Positions 60,354 through 64,000 of a stretch of DNA of 64,000 bases are shown here, in pieces. Numbering within the stretch: position 1 is the first letter of the stretch; every line of letters begins with the position of its first letter. The stretch covers positions 3,286,001 through 3,350,000 of the forward strand of contig NZ_LT960611.1 in assembly GCF_900233005.1 (NCBI RefSeq), given 5' to 3'. The position numbers were made by a program, and so were the translations under genes. A model generated the notes under the pieces. That model was given only the letters and a program-made list of their open reading frames with translations, was not told the origin of the DNA and did no database searches. The stretch is from Vibrio tapetis subsp. tapetis. GTDB taxonomy: Bacteria > Pseudomonadota > Gammaproteobacteria > Enterobacterales > Vibrionaceae.

Positions 60354-61298
60354 TCACCCTTTGTAGATTTTAGGGTTAAATACATCACGTAACCAATCAC
60401 CTAGTAGATTAATCACTAGCACCAGCGTAACCAATAGTACGCCAGGGAAAGCAGTAATCCACCACGCTCCAGAGAAGATGTAATTAAAACCAATACTAAT
60501 TAATGCGCCCAATGATGGTTGATCAACCGGTAAACCTAAGCCTAAGAACGAAAGCGCCGCTTCGGACATAATGGCGTTAGCAACTTGAACCGTTGAAATA
60601 ACTAAAATTGGCGATAAGCAGTTCGGCAAAATATGGCGGAACATAATACGAGGGGATTTAAAGCCCATCACTCGAGCCGCTTCAACGTATTCTTTTTTCT
60701 TTTCCGCTAATACAGACGCACGGATGGTACGAGCATATTGTGGCCATTCCGCCACACCAATGATCACCACCAACATAACAACCGCATACTGGGCATAGAA
60801 GTCACTGCCGAAGCTTGCTTTAAAAATAGCGGAAACAATGATTGCGACCATCATGGTTGAGAATGAGAGTTGAACATCCGCAAAACGCATTAAGAAACTG
60901 TCAATACGACCGCCAAAATAGCCGGCTGAAAGGCCAATAATGATACCCAAGAACAATTGAAGGCCAACCGCTAAGAAACCAATGGTTAACGATAGACGAG
61001 AGCCGTAGAGCATAGTCGATAAGATATCACGCCCTTGCTCGTCGGTGCCGAGAAGAAAGCGCTCGTCACCGCCTTCCATCCACGATGGAGGCAGTTCTGA
61101 ATCCATCAGATCAATGGACATTAAGTCGTATGGATCCGTTGGAGCGATAATCGGTGCAGCCAGTGCCATCACCAAAAACACCATAAAGACAGCAAAGCTG
61201 AACATTGCCACTTTGTCTTTAAGGAAATAGTACAAAAAATCTGATTGTTTAAAGCGCTCAAAACGGCTTGGAACGCTAGAAGTCGTGCTAGTAGTCAT
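60354..61298 (-). CDS. dppC: dipeptide/oligopeptide ABC transporter permease DppC-type
   Basis: Inner-membrane permease of a peptide importer, 314 residues. N-terminal OppC_N segment, then the BPD_transp_1 fold with six helices and the EAA loop in the form EAARVMGFKSPRIMFRHILPN, which contacts the ATPase. It starts 2 bases after dppB ends. A terminator follows, so the usual dppD and dppF ATPase genes are not in this transcript's tail. Confidence 0.92.
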   Translation of the reverse strand: MTTSTTSSVPSRFERFKQSDFLYYFLKDKVAMFSFAVFMVFLVMALAAPIIAPTDPYDLMSIDLMDSELPPSWMEGGDERFLLGTDEQGRDILSTMLYGSRLSLTIGFLAVGLQLFLGIIIGLSAGYFGGRIDSFLMRFADVQLSFSTMMVAIIVSAIFKASFGSDFYAQYAVVMLVVIIGVAEWPQYARTIRASVLAEKKKEYVEAARVMGFKSPRIMFRHILPNCLSPILVISTVQVANAIMSEAALSFLGLGLPVDQPSLGALISIGFNYIFSGAWWITAFPGVLLVTLVLVINLLGDWLRDVFNPKIYKG

Positions 61299-61300
61299 GA

Positions 61301-62278
61301 TTACGCTCCTTTACCCGTTAGATTAACAGTTGGGTTAATGATGCCGTATAACAAATCGACAATGGTGTTTGTAACCACAAATAACAGCCCTACGAAAATA
61401 ACGTAAGCGGTAATCAAAGGGGTATCAACACGATTAATGGCTTCTAAGAATAGGAAACCAGTTCCCGGCCATTGGAATACCGTTTCGGTCAAAATCGTGT
61501 ACGCAACCATGGTTCCGATTTGAACACCACCAACGGTAAGAACTGGCAGCATGGTGTTTTTAAGCGCATGTTGATAATAAATTTTATTGAGTGCTAACCC
61601 TTTTGCTTTTCCAAACTTGATGTATTCAGAGCTCAACACTTCAAGCATTTCAGAACGAACTAAACGAATGAACAGAGGTAGCATAATTGAAGCTAGTGCA
61701 ATACACGGTAAAACAAGGTGAGCGAGGCCGTCCGCCGTCAAGTAACCCGACTCCCAACCAAACCAGTTCGCGGTATCACCACGACCATAAGAAGGCAGCC
61801 AACCCAACTCAATGGAGAATACGTACATTAGAAGAATTGCCGTTAAGAAAACTGGCACAGAAATACCGATGCTACTACCAGCCATCACTATCTTAGTAAA
61901 AATGCTTTTTGGGTGAATCGCTGAATAAACCCCTAATGGGATAGAACAAACGACAATGATGACAGCTGCACCGAAGACCAATTCTAACGTTGCAACCAAC
62001 TTATCTAAAATAACATCCACAGCCGGTCGCTTGAAGAAATACGATGTACCCAAGTCCCCTTGAACTGCTTTGCCAATAAAACGAGAATATTTAGTAATGA
62101 ATGGGTCGTTGAGACCAAGATCGTCACGCAGCGCTTGTCGCTCCGATTCCGAAACTGACTGGCCGACTAACTCGCGTAACGGATCGCCCAGATTATCCTG
62201 GATAGCAAACGCCACCAAACTGATCACAAACATCACTATCAGTGCCTGAAACAGGCGCTTGACCAGAAACGTAAACAT
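61301..62278 (-). CDS. dppB: dipeptide/oligopeptide ABC transporter permease DppB-type
   Basis: Partner permease, 325 residues. First helix FLVKRLFQALIVMFVISLV and the EAA loop EYIKFGKAKGLALNKIYYQHA are typical. The conserved N-terminal segment (GDPLRELVGQSVSESERQ) is present. It is 149 bases from the dppA-like stop, with stem-loops in between. Confidence 0.92.
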   Translation of the reverse strand: MFTFLVKRLFQALIVMFVISLVAFAIQDNLGDPLRELVGQSVSESERQALRDDLGLNDPFITKYSRFIGKAVQGDLGTSYFFKRPAVDVILDKLVATLELVFGAAVIIVVCSIPLGVYSAIHPKSIFTKIVMAGSSIGISVPVFLTAILLMYVFSIELGWLPSYGRGDTANWFGWESGYLTADGLAHLVLPCIALASIMLPLFIRLVRSEMLEVLSSEYIKFGKAKGLALNKIYYQHALKNTMLPVLTVGGVQIGTMVAYTILTETVFQWPGTGFLFLEAINRVDTPLITAYVIFVGLLFVVTNTIVDLLYGIINPTVNLTGKGA

Positions 62279-62339
62279 CCCTTGCCCCTTAAATATCTAT
62301 CCATGACTTTCAAAAAAGAAAGAATTCAGCCTTAAAAAT

Positions 62340-62418
62340 GGTGTTTAACCCGACTGAAACAAAGTTAAACACCAAAAACAGTTCAGCACCCACTCATATT
62401 AAAATGAGGTGAGTGCTG
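62340..62418 (-). other. stem-loops between dppA-like gene and dppB
   Basis: A 10-bp stem GGTGTTTAAC/GTTAAACACC (62,340-62,373) followed on the minus strand by ATTTTT, and an imperfect long stem CAGCAC...GTGCTG (62,384-62,418). Such structures often lower expression of permeases relative to the binding protein by partial termination or by protecting the upstream mRNA. Confidence 0.65.
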
Positions 62419-62427
62419 ATGCTTCAC

Positions 62428-63980
62428 CTACTTAACAACAAGGTCGCCAAAGTAAGGGAAGTTCATACCATTGATGATTGGACCAATTTCTACATTGCTC
62501 TTAGCCGCCCATGATGGATCCTGCCAATGCAGTGGAACGAATGCCGCTTCATTGTAAAGCGTTGCTTCAACTTGTTTTAACGTCGCGCTACGCTTTTTCA
62601 GATCCGTTTCAGCGTTGGTTCCAATCACTAGCTTATCAAGCTCAGGGTTTGAATAACCGCCACAGTTGTATTGGCCTTTACCTGTTGCTTCGTCACGAGT
62701 CATCGTTAAGAACTCAGAGAAGTTTGCAGAATCTTCTGTATCTGGGTGCCAGCCGATCATCATCATGTCAGCCGCACACTTATCAAACTCAGGCCAGTAT
62801 TGCGCTTTTGGCATTGTTTTAAGGTCGACCTTGATGCCAATTTTAGACAGCATTGCTGACGTCGCTTGAGCAATTTTCGCATCATTCACAAACGGTTGTT
62901 TGGCGCCATCATGCTGAGCGTAAAGCCATCAGCGTAGCCTGCTTCTTTCATCAGAGCTTTTGCTTTCTTCAAGTCATAACGAGGTTTAAGATCTTCATTG
63001 TAACCTGCATAACCGACAGGGCTCTGTTGAGCGGCAGCAGTCGCAGCGCCTTTCATGATTTTCTTCGTAATGCCTTCGTTGTTCACTGCATAAACAATCG
63101 CTTGACGAACACGTACGTCTTTCAGTGCTTCGTTGCTGTTTTGGTTCATTTGGAACGTGATAATACGTGTACCTGGCATGGTGTACAGATCAACGCTTTT
63201 CGCTTTTTTAATACGCTTGTAGTCATTTGGAGCAACAGGAGCAATCATGTCGACGTCACCAGAAAGCAGTGCGGCTACACGTGTCGCATCTTCTTTAATC
63301 GGTACAAGCGTTAGATTATCAACATTGCCTTTTGAAGCGGTATCCCAGTAGTTACCAAAGCGTTCAAATTCAACTTTAACGCCTTGCTCACGAGACTTAA
63401 TCGTAAATGGACCCGTACCAGAAACGTTCGTAGAAGCATACGAGTTACCGTGCTTAACTAGAGCAGCCTTGTCTTCACCTGCTGCTGTCTTGCCTGAATA
63501 GAATTTGCTATCCATTGGGAAGATGTACGTCGCCACGTTTTCAATTAGAGGGTAAGTGCCGTCTGTTTTCACTTCAACGGTATAGTCGTCAACTTTAGTT
63601 AAAGAAACTAAAGGACCAAAGATACCTTTAAAGTCAGGTGATGATTTTAGACGAGAGAAAGTCCAAACAACATCATCCGCTGTAAACGCATTACCAGAAT
63701 GGAATTTAACGCCTTTGCGAAGAGTAAAGCGCATAGTTTCGTTATCAACACGCTCCCATGATTCAGCCAAGCGCGGCTCAAAGTCCATCGTTTGAGTAAA
63801 GCGCACTAGTGGGTCAAATACCATATGCGACATCTGCAATGTGCCGCCAGATAGCTGCTCATGCGGATCCAGAGAGACTGGGTCTGCGGCATAACCAACC
63901 GTAATATCAGCGGCTGCTGCACCAAAACTAAGACCTGCGGCCATCAACGCCACTGCTAATTTGCTTTTCATGGTTTTCAT
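62428..63980 (-). pseudogene. dppA: DppA/OppA-type peptide-binding protein, frameshifted
   Basis: Periplasmic substrate-binding protein (SBP_bac_5). Signal peptide MKTMKSKLAVALMAAGLS ... AAA, then DITVGYAADPVSLDP. The first frame (62,886-63,980) stops after MMAPNNRL; the second (62,428-62,889) resumes at NDAKIAQATS. Adding one base at CGTTTGTG gives NRFVNDAK, the expected join. The parts total about 515 residues, normal for the family. AAGGAG is well placed before ATG 63,980. It may be a real pseudogene or an assembly error. Confidence 0.85.
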
Positions 63981-64000
63981 TGCATAACTCCTTATGCGGG

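Noticed and set aside
62886..63980. Complete short binding protein followed by a second small gene
   Set aside because: Both halves align with one SBP_bac_5 protein, overlap by 4 bases in different frames, and a one-base change joins them exactly.

Overview
The window looks like chromosome I of a marine Vibrio, probably near the V. splendidus group. The evidence is gene order and content: hemN, yihI, cytochrome c4, engB, spf and polA, then ryhB, hemB, the ubiquinone/Tat block, uspB-ftnA-uspA, rsmJ, asnC, prlC, rlmJ, gor and a dipeptide ABC transporter. RyhB and Spot 42 have the sequences expected of this group. The species call is from memory and was not tested by search.

1-31,726 is core chromosome. 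It runs from hemN (cut by the window edge) through yihI, engB and polA, with two small RNAs on the minus strand: Spot 42 (about 4,828-4,932) and a long Vibrio-type RyhB (about 8,323-8,523) with Fur-box promoter elements. Next come hemB, a TatD-family nuclease, an undescribed 40-residue zinc-ribbon-like peptide gene, tatABC-ubiBJE-rmuC, two EamA transporters, stress and iron-storage genes (uspB, ftnA, uspA), a large GGDEF/EAL sensor, asnC, prlC, rlmJ and gor.

31,744-52,364 is a mobile island of about 20.6 kb inserted just after the gor stop codon. Its ends carry matching inverted motifs (ACACAGGT and TAAATCTGGAAA). At the gor end lies a four-gene overlapping operon: tyrosine recombinase, degenerate recombinase-fold protein, second recombinase (frameshifted at a G6 run) and a small coiled-coil protein. 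This matches the intA-tfp-intB-srap core of strand-biased circularizing integrative elements (SEs). The cargo is a minus-strand defence operon: a winged-helix/coiled-coil protein, an SF2 helicase, an unusual HsdM-like/half-HsdS/AlbA_2 fusion, ordinary hsdM and hsdS, hsdR (split by an IS1182-type insertion with a 3-bp duplication), a membrane protein and a SAM methyltransferase. A divergent XRE regulator faces it across two CTAAG-N5-CTTAG palindromes. The fusion gene and its two upstream partners are the best candidates for something undescribed.

52,495-58,584 is a catabolic cluster: diaminopropionate ammonia-lyase, RidA, a YheO-type regulator, and divergently an M24 hydrolase, an EamA transporter and an M20 deacylase. 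It may release 2,3-diaminopropionate from an acylated or cyclic derivative and convert it to pyruvate and ammonia. 58,704-63,980 returns to core-like genes: a PAP2 phosphatase, a SPOR protein and a dipeptide transporter (dppA-like with a one-base frameshift, dppB, dppC) that ends in a terminator without ATPase genes.
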